Part shown: positions 53,701 through 64,000 of the stretch, piece by piece
Layout of the letters: each line of letters begins with the position of its first letter
How positions within the stretch are numbered: position 1 is the first letter of the stretch
From: Porites lobata
Taxonomy: Eukaryota; Cnidaria; Anthozoa; Scleractinia; Poritidae
Assembly (NCBI GenBank): GCA_942486035.1
Contig: CALNXK010000025.1
Location: 3,930,001 to 3,994,000 of the forward strand
Direction: 5' to 3'
DNA length: 64,000 nt
The notes under the pieces: model-generated
Databases searched by the model: none
The model's input: only the letters and a program-made list of their open reading frames with translations
Told to the model about the DNA's origin: nothing
Made by a program: the position numbers and the translations under genes

Positions 53701-56700
53701 TCTTCAAAAGCCTGCCACGCAGGTTAGTGATTCATTATTGACAGTATAAGGTAATTGTATGGCGCGCGAGGAAGGAGAAAAGGAACATCGCGCGCGCTCA
53801 CGCTAGACATTTTTAGCCTTTCCTAAAGTGTTTCGCGACAATTAATGGTAAGTTTGTAAATGTCCTTTGCAGGTAGAACTTCATTACACTTCTCTGAATA
53901 AAGGAGATGTGTTTATCCTGGATGAAGGGATGACTATTCACTGCTGGAACGGTTCACAGTGTAGCAGAACTGAGAGAATGAAGGTATGTCTAAGTTAATC
54001 ATTCCCTCAACATCCCTTCGAGGAAAATCAAAGTCCCCTATCTCCATCAACTATCCCTTTACGATGATACTTAAAGGTGGGTTTGTTTATGGATTTCAGA
54101 CCACACTATAGACGTACGTTTGAGGACGGAATGAAATGACTAATTTTCATCTTCTTCCGGCACAGCCGCTATTTATTATCACCATTCGTGGGTAACCTGG
54201 CATTCTGTCACATTATTTTCGTTTGGTTGCCCCCCCTTTATGCTGTTGCCAAAATTTATGGCATCAACAAGGTTCAAGGTTCAAGAAGCAGTGTGATGGG
54301 AAGTTCTTGTTTTCCAGGGAATTGAAGTAGCTAGACGCATAAGAGATGAAGAAAGAGGAGGAAAAGCAAAGCTTGTCATTATAGGTACAATATCTCACTG
54401 TATACACTTTAATCAGCCTGCGAGTAAGCTCTCCATTTGGGGAATAGAAGTCACGCGAGAGCGACACGCACCTTGAGGACGATGGGTGAAGAAAGAAAGG
54501 AAGCCTGTCTTTTATGCCTCCCTTGCGACTTAGCCCTCTGTGTTGTCTTTTTTCCTTTTTATCAGCTACCACGTAAAGAGACCTCTGGGGAGGAGAGAGC
54601 CTCGCCCTTTCTTTGCGGAGGAGAGATTTCCCGCCGCTTGCTCACTACTCACTGACAGGCGACATCGAATAAAGACTGAGCTTACTCGCAGGCTACTTTT
54701 ACATCATTAGAGTTCACTCTGTACATTTTGAGCTTTTGTACCAATTCAGGGCCTTCTTGACCTTTAATAACCAGGTTATTATTTTCAGACGAGGGTAAAG
54801 ACCACCGAGACGAAAACAGTTTTTTCGAAGCCCTCGGCTCACGAGGTAACGTCAAGGATGCGTCTGAAGGAGGCGATGACGTAGCATTTGAAAAAACCAG
54901 TCAACAAAGTGTTACTCTCTACAGGTATTAGATACCAGCATTTATAACACTGTTATTCTAAAATAAGTAAAGAGATAATTTAGAAGCGTTTCCTTTACCT
55001 AACAAGAAACTTAAAGATGCTGTGCAGGATAATATAATTCATGTAGAGGAGCGATACTTACACTCAGATTCACTGCATGACTTATTAGCGCTTTAAGCTA
55101 ACGTTTGCGGAAACATTCGGGAGTGTCTCATGTGCAAGTTTTGTTAAAACCCTCTGTCAAATGTAAGCTTATTCAATTTCTTAACTGAAACTTTCCTGTC
55201 AATTTTAATTTATCCATTTTTAACGCGAGTGTCCGAATAATAAGGACAGAGTAGTAGATCAAGTTTTTCTAATCATTGCTAAACGATTAAAAACCGCCTC
55301 CTGATAAGCTCAGTTAAGAGAGCGCCGGTCTACTGAGTGGGAGGTCTCACTGGTTCAAACCCAGGCCGGACCAACACTCAGAGCCTTAAAAGAAATGAGG
55401 AGCCAAAGTGCTGCTTTTGCAATGACATCTATTTTATTTATTTATTTTATTTTATTAGCTTCGCCTATTACTGAACAATGAACAATAAATACTTAATAGG
55501 CAGGGATGCCACTGACAACAGCGGTGACCCAATTACAGTGGTCCCAGAGCTTTAAAAGATCTGTAAGAAACAGTAGAACTTCACATATCAATTAATAACA
55601 ACAACGGTTAGACTTCCTAAACTTCTCAGATAAGGACGGAAAACAGGTCTGGTCTCACAGCACTTCACTTATCTGGTTCTTGTGGAACGTGAAAGAACCC
55701 ACACCACTGTTCGAAAAGAGCATGGGACGTAGACCCGCCGGTTTGGCCAAATTCTTCTCGGCTGGGTGGGTTATCTGTAAGGACATACTTAAATTGGAGC
55801 CCCGCTCTTTTGTATGTTCCGCGCCATATATTATAGTGGAAGTGATTAAGCGAATAATAGCCTGCAACCTAGAAGGCAAGATTATAGATCGCACAGCTAG
55901 TGCAATATTCTCTTTGCAGGGTTTCTGATGAAAGTGGAAGTCTAGAGATGACGCCTATCAATGAAATGCCTTTAAAAAAGGAGCATTTGGATCCGTATGT
56001 GAGTAATATTACACCTTTGAAAATTGTACAGTCAACTCTCTCCAATACGGACACCTTTGGGACCGGCACAACGTGTCCGTCTTATAAAGAGTCAAATAAA
56101 GGGAATAAACATAGGCAGGGACCAACTCTAGGTGTCCGTTTTACAGAGGTGTCCGTCTTATAGAGGTGTCCGTTAAGAGACAGTCGAGAGTATAATGATA
56201 ATCCATACTAAACAATACATGTAATAATAATGATAATAATACCTAATAATAATGATTTATTGACAGTATTTTTACATTTGTCATACTAACTAAAAGCCAA
56301 GTATTTACATAATGTTACTAAAAAAGCCAACTATCTACATAGTGCACTTAACAACTGTTAAAACTGTTAAGTCTACTATACTTCAATACTGTGAGTAACC
56401 GTAACTAAGAAACCTTATCAAGACAACTCATGAAGCCCAACTTAAGTGCAAGCCTACTTACTCTATAGTCCATGTATGCGATTTTTTATTCTAAGATTGT
56501 AGAACAGGTAAATGTTGTACGAAAATATGCTCCGATTCCTACTGATAACTTTTCAACCAAGCTTGTTAGACCGAACATGTTTAAAATGCAAAACAAGCCT
56601 GCGATGTGAGTGTTGGCATTTTTTAATGTTGTTGTTGTTATATCGAGTAAACTGGCCTTATCTTTCCAAGTTACAGCGCTTTTAACGAACATTTCTCAAC

Positions 56701-59700
56701 TTGTCAGAACAACAGAGCATTGTCCGCCAGTTTGAGTTTTCACTTAAGACTGGACCCGAGTTTTTGACGTAGTTGACTTCAAAAACATATCTGGTTTCAG
56801 ACGTCCACACGAATTCACCAAACCCATCGGTTCAGAAAAAAAACCACTCTGGAGAGTGGTTTCAAAAGTATGCGGTTTCGATGTGCGGATTGACTGGTTT
56901 CGTGTGGACAGAAGGCCGATTCCTACAAAAAAGTATCCGGATTCGTTAATGAGCCAGTTTATGTCGTTGTAGGACTGTTTTATTCTGGACTGTGGAAGTA
57001 GTGGTATATTTGTTTGGATCGGTAAGAAGTGCACTGACGCAGAAAAGAAAGCAGGGATGAAAAATGGATTGGTAAGCTGGACTAAATTGATAAACATAAT
57101 GTGACACAGATAGAGGGCCGTCACAGGAGCCATGACTTTTATCGCTGCAAGAGGTACTGCCCTCTTAAAATTAAGTCTGTTGTATTGTATTTCATTTTAT
57201 GGCTGAATCCGCGAGCGGGAAAGATGAAGCGAATCCTGCATTTTGATTGGATACCCGAGCGGGCAAGATTGACCCTTCTTGCCCTCTCGGGATCTCCCGC
57301 GTATTCCCGTTCTCGTTCTCTTGTACTTGGTCAGTAAAGGATTTTTAAATGTTTTTTTAACAAGTCTTGTCATCTCTTTTCCTTTCCCCAATTTCTCCTG
57401 TTATTGTTTCCCATGCAGCTTTGAGGAATTCTGAACAGGTCTCTTAAATTATAGTGACGGTATTTCTGAAGTAGTCTAGCTTATTTCTCACTTTTGTCAT
57501 TTGAAGGAATTTATAAGCAAGAAGGGATATCCTCAGTGGACACAAGTCACCCGTGTGGTGGAGGGTGGTGAGACACCTATTTTCAAACAGTTCTTCTCAG
57601 GGTGGAGAGACGAAGGTGAACAGGTCGGACTCGGAAAGGTGTTCAGGCAGGGCCACTTAGGTGAGTTTATTCCACTCCCGTATATGTTCTTTATCTTCAC
57701 TGTCGATACCGTATTTATCTTATCAGAACAAAGAACGAAAGTAAACACACGAAAAGAGCAAAAACAAAAACGAAGGCGACTGTGTTGGTATAACTTTACG
57801 GTAAGCTCTCTTAAAATTCTCCTTGGAGCGGGCTAAGTTGTAGCCTAGGACCACATCAATTCCAAAAAGAGTCTTTAGACGAGCTTGTTCTTATCTCAGA
57901 CGACATTATATGATTTGTCAATCAGCTAAACAAAGCAACGAAAAGTTTGATGCCAGTCAACTACACGACCGCGAAAAACGAAAACACAAAACGGAAATCC
58001 TCCCGGACGATGGAACAGGAGATGTAGAGGTAAACACGATTCCTTTATTTATACACTTGAGTTTAAAAACCACTTAAATTTAAGCAACACCACATCTGAG
58101 CAAAAAATGGAACACAAAAAGGGAAGGCTGAGTGATTGAATGCTAAAATTAAGGTTGCTATACCCTCTTTGTTACCCGATAATTCACATTTTTACGCTTC
58201 GTGGTCATTTCTTAACTTCTCCTTGCTTGCTTTGAAACCGCCGATTTACCCCGCATTGTTTCCAGAGTTTGAACGGAGAAACATTTTTACCCTTTTTTTT
58301 ATCAGAGAGTTTATTCGTCGCTAAGTGTTTCTGTAGTTTATGATGGACGACCAATTTAATAAGCTGAGTTACGAGGAACGTTTTTCAGTTCAACTGTTCA
58401 GCAGTTTTCTTTCCTAGTCCGGCCCGAGGCTGTTCATTTATTATTGACTGAGCTTCTTTGTTTCCAGATCTGGCGGGTCGAAGAGCATGACTTGATTCCG
58501 TGGGAACAGAATTTGCACGGGATGTTTTTTAGCGGCGATTCTTACGTTATCAAGTATAACTACACGGCCAACTGGAAACGACGAATTATCATCTACTTTT
58601 GGCAGGTGAAGTAAGGTTCTGGATGCACTCACAATACTGAAACATCCAACAACGCACGGCAACAGAACACTTAATTATAGAACAACCGCGAGTTTAAATA
58701 TTTAGTAAATAATAGATGATAATAAAATTATAGCATTATATATAGATTACAAGAGCGTCAAAGTCCTAAACCAATCGTGGCTTACAATTTGATATGATTC
58801 AAGAAAGAAAAGCCTAATCATATTTGCACGATTAATCCGGTGTGGCAAAAAAGGATTTTTCGAAATTCAATTACTTTCTGATAAACCCCTTCAAAAACGG
58901 GTGCTGTTTTTGAAACGTCCAGTGGATTGGATTCTTTTTATAACTTTGGCTTTTCACTGTCAACTCGTTTACTTGTAAAAAAAAGTCGGTTGTCGTCAAT
59001 TTCAACAGTTTATGAAAAAGGAATTCTCCTTATAAATTATCCAGAATCATTTATAAAGGAGTTTATCGTTTTGTTATTTTTTTATAAGGGAGCAAAAAGC
59101 AGCATTGATGAAAGAGCGGCAGCAGCCATGCTAACTGATCAAATGGACAAAAAATTGGGAGGAATAGCAACACAGGTTTGTGGCTGAGTTAATCAGGTAA
59201 CTATATTGCCACTAAATAGGAACAGTGTTGGTCCAATATTCTAACAAACCTGGATATTGTTCCTGAAATATTATGAGCTGTTTATCTCAATATATTATAT
59301 TTATAGAGAGAGAGTCAATATTGCGGTGAAGACGAAAACTTTTGCCATCTAGTGTATAATCGATCACTGCCAAAAAACTTACCTTTGGAAACGCTTTTTA
59401 AAGTAACTAGGTAATTAAAGAAAAACCAAATTTGTCGTCAGAGATTTGGAAATGATTTGGAAATAATATTTTAGTCTTCCGTTCAGGGAAATATAGAGGC
59501 GAGTGGAGCGTTGAATCGTCACGCTTATCTTTAATTTTCGAGATGCCACTCTTCCATCTACTCATTTGCTACTGGAATATACTGAAAGCTATTATAGGTT
59601 TGATGGATCTTCATGCGTTTCAGGTACGAGTCGTCCAAAACAAAGAACCCGAGCACTTCTTAAGAATGTTTCGAGGGCGCTTTATTATCCTGGAGGTAAG

Positions 59701-62700
59701 ATTCTACGACCATAACCACCACCCATTCTCTGACAAGTTCTTTTGTCCCACTCCTCGCGCGCCCGAATTTCCCCTTCCCCTTTTAACACGTGCCAAGCAG
59801 TCTAAAGATAGATTTCCACTGTCGCGTTATTTCTACGTGCTTATGCGAGTAAAATTTACGTGCGTAAATAAAATAGAAGAAATGCATAAAAGGTCGCGCG
59901 TTAAAAGTTGAGCGAAGTTCAACTTTACGTTCACGAGCGACCTGTACATTTCCCCGATTTTATTACGCACGTAAACTATGCGCATACGCACGTAAAAACA
60001 ACGCGACGGTGGGAATCACCCTAAGCGTAGACACGAGGTTGGGCCTTTGCTTCCATGCAGAGACCGTTTTCTCTCATGTGTTTAGAAATAATCTTAAGTA
60101 TAAAAAGCAAAGAGCAACAGAGGAAATGTATTAAAATATTTCATTCAGCTTACAAAGACTTTCTGCTTGACTTTTGGGTTGTTCACAGGGTGGTAAAGGA
60201 GCTGGATTTCGAGCCGGATCCGAGGATGATACGTATGACAAGGAAGGCAAAAGAATGTTTCACGTACGCGGCACGTCAGACATGAATGCTAAGGCAATAC
60301 AGGTCAGTCACCATTCTCTTGTCCACAGGCTGCGAGGATCGTCTGTTGCTCGTTCCGCAGGACAAGGGTAACGAAGGCCTTCGGGACGAGATTGTTTAGT
60401 TACACGATTGGTCCAGCTGTGCGTATTATGCACAAGCAACCAGCCTCGAAAACCGTGACCAGGTCTATTCGGCGGGTCGGTATAGTAGTGTAGTGGTAAA
60501 GGAGAGAGATTAGGACACGAAAGGTCCGGGTGGCGAGGTCTGGGTTTGACCTCGGGTTGCGATTTTCTGTCCTTTTAATAGAAACACTCTCAATAACAGG
60601 TCAAAAATTTTCTAAGTGTCTTAAAACTGGCAGCGACCGTTTACGAAAGGGACAACTGCGGCTCCGACAGTAACACTACCTAGCTTCAGTTTAAGTACAC
60701 AGTCAAAATATTAGGGAGGTTAAGCAACGAGGACGGCGACGGCAACGAGAACGGCGAAAAAAACCATAGGTTTAGATTGGCAAAATAACAACTTTGCACG
60801 TGTATCACGCTTTTCAGTGTACATTTCTTAGCAGTCGTTGCACGACTACAACGTGAAAGTGCCTAATTTCACGTTTTGTCGAGTACGGGAACGCAAAACA
60901 ACAATTTTCTTTTTCTTTTCCTGAACTTTGATACAATCTTTTAGAATTCAACTCCAAGGAAATTTGCCAACGTTTGACGAATTAAACGAGATGGAATAAA
61001 CGCGATAAAATCTGAGGCAGCGCGAATTCACTTTTTAAGTGACGTTTTCGTAGCCGTCGCCGTCGTCGTTGCTTAACTTCCTATTGATACGCTGAAAGTA
61101 GCGGCTTAATCAGTTGAAAATTTTCTAAGTAAAGCACTTCATAGATAAGTGCTATCTAAACTCGAAATGTGCTGATACTAATCTGAGAGCGCGTTTTATC
61201 ATAAACCATGAACTGTTGTAAATAGGAAGATTTAGTTGAGTGTTCGCTCGGTTCCTTTGTCTTTTCCCAGGTGCCCCGAAGATCGGCATCGTTGAATTCA
61301 GGAGACATGTTTGTACTGGAGACTCCTAATCTTGCTTATTTATGGAGGGGAAAGGTGATTACCGCAATACCATTACAATACTGTCACAGCAATACTTTTA
61401 CAATACTGTTACCTCAATAATATTACATGCAGGTAATGTATGGGTATTGTGTTTGACTACAGGGAGCATGCGCCGCCGAAAGGAGAAATGCCAGACAGCT
61501 TATTGACTACCTTATGGTTGGCAGGTTGGTGTAAATGTTTTTGCACAAGTGTTACAGAAGGTACTTTTGACGAAAGTTTCACTTTTCTCAGGGGGCTAGG
61601 GGGGGGGCTGGAATAACTGGAAGGTTCAAGTATGAGTATACTTTGCTGTGATTCATACCCACAAAACAATAAAACTGAAACAAAAACAAAAGCGTCGGTC
61701 GATATACAATAGTTTCCCTAAATTTCTAAATTTGCGGAAAACTTCAAACCTTCTCAAAACAAGCAACGATTTAAAATTCCTTACCCCAGCAGGAAACTCG
61801 TAAAGCCCCATAGAGTATGTGTTTCGAAACGTTAAGTCAAGTTACAAATCAGGTACAGTTGTATATTATGGAAGGTTACATTGTGTACTTTGTTGTTTAT
61901 ATGCCGTAAAATTCCTAAAATAAGCCCCTCCATCTATAAGCCCCCCAAACCGCCAACGCAAAAAACCCTCCGTTAAATCGCCCCTCCAAATATAAACCCC
62001 CCGCGGGGTTGTACTTGGAAAATTGCCTTCAAATACAAAGTAAAACAAAGCAAAAACGGTAAATTTCCTTCCAACTATAAGGCTAGCCCAATCGATTTTG
62101 AAACGCAAATTTCCCTCCGAGATAAGCCCCTCCGAATATAAGCCCCTCCAAAAATAAGCTCCTCAAAAAAGGGCCTTTGAAAAATATAAGCCCCGGGGCT
62201 TATTTTCGGAATTTTACGGTATTTCAAAATATATTCAGTGCACATCACTAAAATGTTTCTTATTCGGAAGTTCTGTTAATAGAAAGCCGGCCACATCATG
62301 CGTGCATTGTTTGTTGATACACCTTATAAATAAGCAAAATCCTGCCTCCGAGTTTTAATTATCCAATATGAAAGGTTAAATACATTAGAGTGTAATTATG
62401 CAGTTATTCACTTCCGTCTGCTTGCTGTAGGGAGGTGGAGCCAATTCGTGAAGGGAAGGAGCCGAGAGAATTCTGGGACGCCATTGGTGGATATGAAGAA
62501 TACGCCACCGGAAAAAGAATGGAGGTGACGTGCAATTTAAATGGCAGTAGGCAGAATTAGCAAAGAAAACGTACTCGCTAACCCGAAAGCGCGAGGAAAG
62601 GACCGAACCCGACTTCCTGAAGTGCCCTACTTCCATCGGTCAAATCAGTTTTAAGCGCGCGCTTCCGTCACTGTCATCGCAATGTCTTTTAGTTGCAAAG

Positions 62701-64000
62701 TCTACCTAGTAGATACACGAGCGATCGATTAACGAGAATAAATTGACTTACAAATTAACGTTTCCCCTTTACCACAAGCGTGATTCTAACTTCTCTATGT
62801 GTAATTTTAAAGATTGTATGCAATGTAACACTATTAAGAATTTATAACATACATACTTGTATACATACATAGCCTTTATTTAAGTGTCTACGCCTTCTAA
62901 CATTCTAGCACCTCTCGGCACTAATTGGGGACACATTTAAAACCAATAAAGTTTAACTACTATAAAACATATATAAAAGCCGGAAAATTAACTTATTCAC
63001 TATAATACACTGTAATGACAATAATCAGAATGACAATACTCAAGGAATAATTCGTCGATTTCTTAATCTAATTTTTAGGAAGAAAGGCCCAGCTATCCGC
63101 CGCGTTTGTTTCAGTGCTCCAATGCCTCAGGGGCGTTTAAAGTAGAAGAAATATTTGAATTTTCTCAAGAGGTAACATACCCTTTTAGAAGAACCGCTTA
63201 ACTATTAAAAGACGCATAAGCCATTTGCTGTGCACAGTTCCTTTTAATGATACATTCCTAAAGAAAGCTCTTTCTTTTTTCTTCTTTTAGGATCTTATCG
63301 AGGATGATGTTATGTTTCTTGACACTTATGACGAGGTATAATGACCATGCAAATTTCAGGTTTTCTGGAGAATACAGATTGATCTGATCCAGATGCAGTG
63401 ATTTTGATACAGTTCAGTCGAGTGAACAGCTTTTTAAGTTCTTTGCTACAGATCACTTTATCTTGTATTGATTGAGTAGTGTTTCTATCGTCAGGTGTTT
63501 GTCTGGCTTGGGGATGGAGCGAACGAAGTAGAGAAATCTGAGGGAGTCACAGTAGCAATGGTAAGGCTCTAAAAGTTGCCCAGTCAACTGCAGTATCTAA
63601 GGCCTACCCCTGTCCTCCGAGTTGTCAGTCTTATAAATTGGAAAGTAAGGGGAAGAAGAATACAGGGAAGTTGACTATGCTACCATGGTATTTTATTGGC
63701 CATTGCCTGAGCCTTCACTGTGGCGGTCTTTTGCTTAGGGTGACGCAAGATTGGGGCTGTCAGCTGAGGGCTTGAGGTTTTCATTTTCATGAGCTCCTAA
63801 AAAACATGCGTTTCTCCTCTCTCCGCCGCGGGGACTGTGGGGGACTTTTCCGCGCGGGGTGACGTCCCCAGCAAGATTGGGGCGGTCAGCCGAGGGCTTG
63901 AGGTTCTCATTTTCATGCAGTCTGTGACTTAAAGATAAACACGTGTAATTTATTGACGCGCTTAATTTTATCTTCGTTTCCAGGATTACGTGAGCTCTGA
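48632..64000 (+). CDS. Gelsolin/villin-family actin-binding protein, 3' end outside window
   Basis: Exons: 48632-48697, 51787-51861, 52063-52128, 52285-52362, 52806-52858, 53083-53188, 53873-53983, 54318-54384, 54789-54924, 55920-55998, 56973-57071, 57507-57660, 57926-58029, 58468-58605, 59089-59175, 59624-59695, 60189-60302, 61271-61354, 61463-61524, 62431-62524, 63079-63171, 63291-63335, 63495-63560, 63984 onward. All join in frame; 683 aa plus five codons are seen. Six gelsolin-like domains start near residues 15, 136, 255, 395, 515 and 615. Marks: KPGLEIWRIE, FYSGDSYICLS, DEQGVAAYKTVELDD, RLFHVKGKRNVRVSQVE, IRDEERGGKA, DCFILDCGSSGIFVWIGKK, IWRVEEHDLIP, REFWDAIGG, VFVWLGDGANEVEKSEG. Known role: calcium-controlled actin severing, capping and nucleation. 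No signal peptide, so cytoplasmic. Gelsolin versus villin/advillin depends on a headpiece beyond 64000. Confidence 0.95.
50520..50818 (+). mobile_element. TAGGGACC MITE, copy 1
   Basis: Ends TAGGGACCTTACGATC and TCGTACTGAGGTCCCTA are inverted. A run of CGCCGT repeats at 50768-50796 forms the inner part of the right arm. It is 190 bp upstream of copy 2. Confidence 0.85.
51008..51372 (+). mobile_element. TAGGGACC MITE, copy 2
   Basis: TAGGGACCTTACGAAACTAC, then GACGGCAACGG, is mirrored at the right by CGTTGCCGTTGTCGGATTGT and AAGGTCCCTA. TA at both ends suggests a TA target. Internal landmarks are shared with 60712-61083 and 1148-1400. Confidence 0.88.
52859..53082 (+). other. GC-AG intron 5 of the gelsolin-like gene
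   Basis: Exon 5 ends GGA ATA AG and is followed by GCGAGT. The acceptor is CTGGTAG at 53076-53082. The join gives GIRYLEGGVESGF, the conserved gelsolin run, so the GC donor is required. Confidence 0.85.
53417..53442. repeat. (TTA)n microsatellite
   Basis: About nine perfect TTA units followed by a T-rich run to 53468. It lies in intron 6 of the gelsolin-like gene. Confidence 0.95.
53503..53812. mobile_element. Small element with AATGTCTAGC ends
   Basis: AATGTCTAGC at the left is mirrored by GCTAGACATT at the right. A near-perfect palindrome CAAGAGCCATCATGGCTCTT lies at 53648. GC-rich (GCGCGC) near both ends. It lies in intron 6. Confidence 0.6.
54415..54694. mobile_element. MITE with AGCCTGCGAGTAAGCTC ends
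   Basis: AGCCTGCGAGTAAGCTC and GAGCTTACTCGCAGGCT are exact inverted ends 280 bp apart. Single ends of the same type occur at 16041 and 18771. It lies in intron 8 of the gelsolin-like gene. Confidence 0.88.
55293..55735 (+). mobile_element. tRNA-derived SINE with an AT-rich insertion
   Basis: The head 55293-55373 carries an A-box-like GATAAGCTCAGTTAAGAGAG and a B box GGTTCAAACCC (55352-55362), then CCGGACCAACACTCAG. The body continues AAGTGCTGCTTTTGCAATGA, is interrupted at about 55432-55600 by TTTTA-rich sequence, and resumes CTTCTCAGATAAGGACGG, GAAAGAACCCACAC and GTTCGAAAAGAG. The order matches a SINE I recall from stony corals. It lies in intron 9 of the gelsolin-like gene, so it is not a working tRNA gene. 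Confidence 0.8.
56029..56193. mobile_element. MITE with ACAGTCAACTCTCTC end and GGTGTCCGT repeats
   Basis: CAGTCAACTCTCTCCAATAC, then GGACACC, is mirrored by GGTGTCCGTTAAGAGACAG and TCGAGAG. The phrase GTCCGTCTTATA(G/A)AG occurs twice and is shared with 11842-12213. It lies 30 bp after exon 10 of the gelsolin-like gene. Confidence 0.78.
56760..56965. repeat. Inverted-repeat element abutting gelsolin exon 11
   Basis: GACGTCCACACGAA and TTCGTGTGGACAGA are inverted about 100 bp apart, with an inner hairpin CCACTCT-GGAG-AGAGTGG. The element ends only a few bases before the branch/acceptor region of exon 11 at 56973. Confidence 0.6.
57190..57345. repeat. CGAGCGGG-type repeat
   Basis: CCGCGAGCGGGAAAGATG, CCCGAGCGGGCAAGATTGAC and CTTGCCCTCTCGGGATCTCC form loosely mirrored blocks, followed by CTTGGTCAGTAAAGG. 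A dispersed-repeat look; not classified. Confidence 0.5.
59811..60020. mobile_element. 210-bp MITE, ACGTGCG/CGCACGT ends
   Basis: GATTTCCACTGTCGCGTTAT and the mirrored AACGCGACGGTGGGAATC bracket ACGTGC-rich arms; TTACGTGCGTAAATAAAATA is mirrored by TTTTATTACGCACGTAA. The centre has AAGTTGAGCGAAGTTCAACT, another hairpin. It lies in intron 16 of the gelsolin-like gene. Confidence 0.85.
60479..60563 (+). repeat. tRNA-like remnant (possible second SINE head)
   Basis: TAGTGTAGTGGTAAAGGAGA resembles an A box region and GGGTTTGACCTCGGG a B box, about 45 bp apart. Stem pairing of a full tRNA is not convincing, so it is at most a SINE head or tRNA pseudogene. Confidence 0.4.
60712..61083 (+). mobile_element. 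TAGGGAGG MITE, full copy
   Basis: TAGGGAGGTTAAGCAACGAG and the mirrored CGTCGTTGCTTAACTTCCTA are ends of a 372-bp unit with GACGGCGACGGCAACG arms. Internal order (CATAGGTTTA, GCACGTGTATCACGCTTTT, TGCACGACTACAACGTGAAA) matches 51008-51372. It lies in intron 17. Confidence 0.9.
61901..62221. mobile_element. MITE with CCGTAAAATTCC...AATAAGCCCC ends
   Basis: GCCGTAAAATTCCTAAAATA, then AGCCCC, is mirrored by GGGGCTTATTTTCGGAATTT and TACGGTA. The phrase AAGCCCCTCC recurs at least four times inside. 321 bp, no coding. A partial copy is at 38822-38899. It lies in intron 19 of the gelsolin-like gene. Confidence 0.92.
63744..63917 (+). repeat. Direct duplication of a 48-bp block
   Basis: GCAAGATTGGGGCTGTCAGC at 63744 and GCAAGATTGGGGCGGTCAGC at 63871 each continue GAGGGCTTGAGGTT.TCATTTTCATG. 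GGGTGACG precedes both. Spacing is 127 bp. It lies in intron 23, just before exon 24. Confidence 0.85.

Noticed and set aside
55293..55373. Functional tRNA gene
   Set aside because: The acceptor stem does not pair and the head continues directly into a SINE body.
60479..60563. Functional tRNA gene
   Set aside because: Box-like words are present but no cloverleaf with a clear anticodon arm can be drawn.

Overview
The window is animal genomic DNA. Three split genes on the + strand have clean GT-AG (twice GC-AG) introns, long AT-rich introns and many short inverted-repeat elements. The very invertebrate-like protein sequences, a tRNA-headed SINE and several hairpin MITE families point to a cnidarian, most likely a stony coral; this is inference from recognised repeat style, not from a search.

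Layout. (1) 1-1928: flank with a 1.1-kb inverted-repeat DNA transposon carrying a perfect 8-bp target duplication; it ends about 160 bp before the first gene. (2) 1929-18141: PAK1IP1 (MAK11-type WD40 protein, ribosome biogenesis/PAK1 regulation), 12 exons, 410-411 aa. (3) 19908-41953: TM9SF3 (nonaspanin of the Golgi/endosome), 16 exons including an 18-nt microexon, 583 aa. A candidate divergent first exon on the - strand (19699-19825) begins only 83 bp from the TM9SF3 ATG. (4) TM9SF3 intron 7 (9.8 kb) holds the strangest structure: a decayed Ty3/gypsy chromodomain retrotransposon on the - strand (about 27.9-33.2 kb), without visible LTRs, lying between two arrays of the same 60-bp satellite in opposite orientations (about 26.08-26.75 and 33.36-34.59 kb). 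A TTAA-flanked MITE has inserted into the retroelement. (5) 41954-48631: intergenic DNA with several MITEs. (6) 48632-64000: a gelsolin/villin-family actin-binding protein, 23 complete exons plus the start of exon 24; the end of the sixth gelsolin domain and any headpiece lie outside the window.

The three genes have unrelated jobs (nucleolar ribosome assembly, Golgi membrane protein sorting, actin severing/capping) and show no operon-like link. Exon borders were read by hand from splice signals, frame continuity and resemblance to the known families; every exon-exon join keeps the reading frame. Repeat family statements rest on copies visible within this window unless noted.
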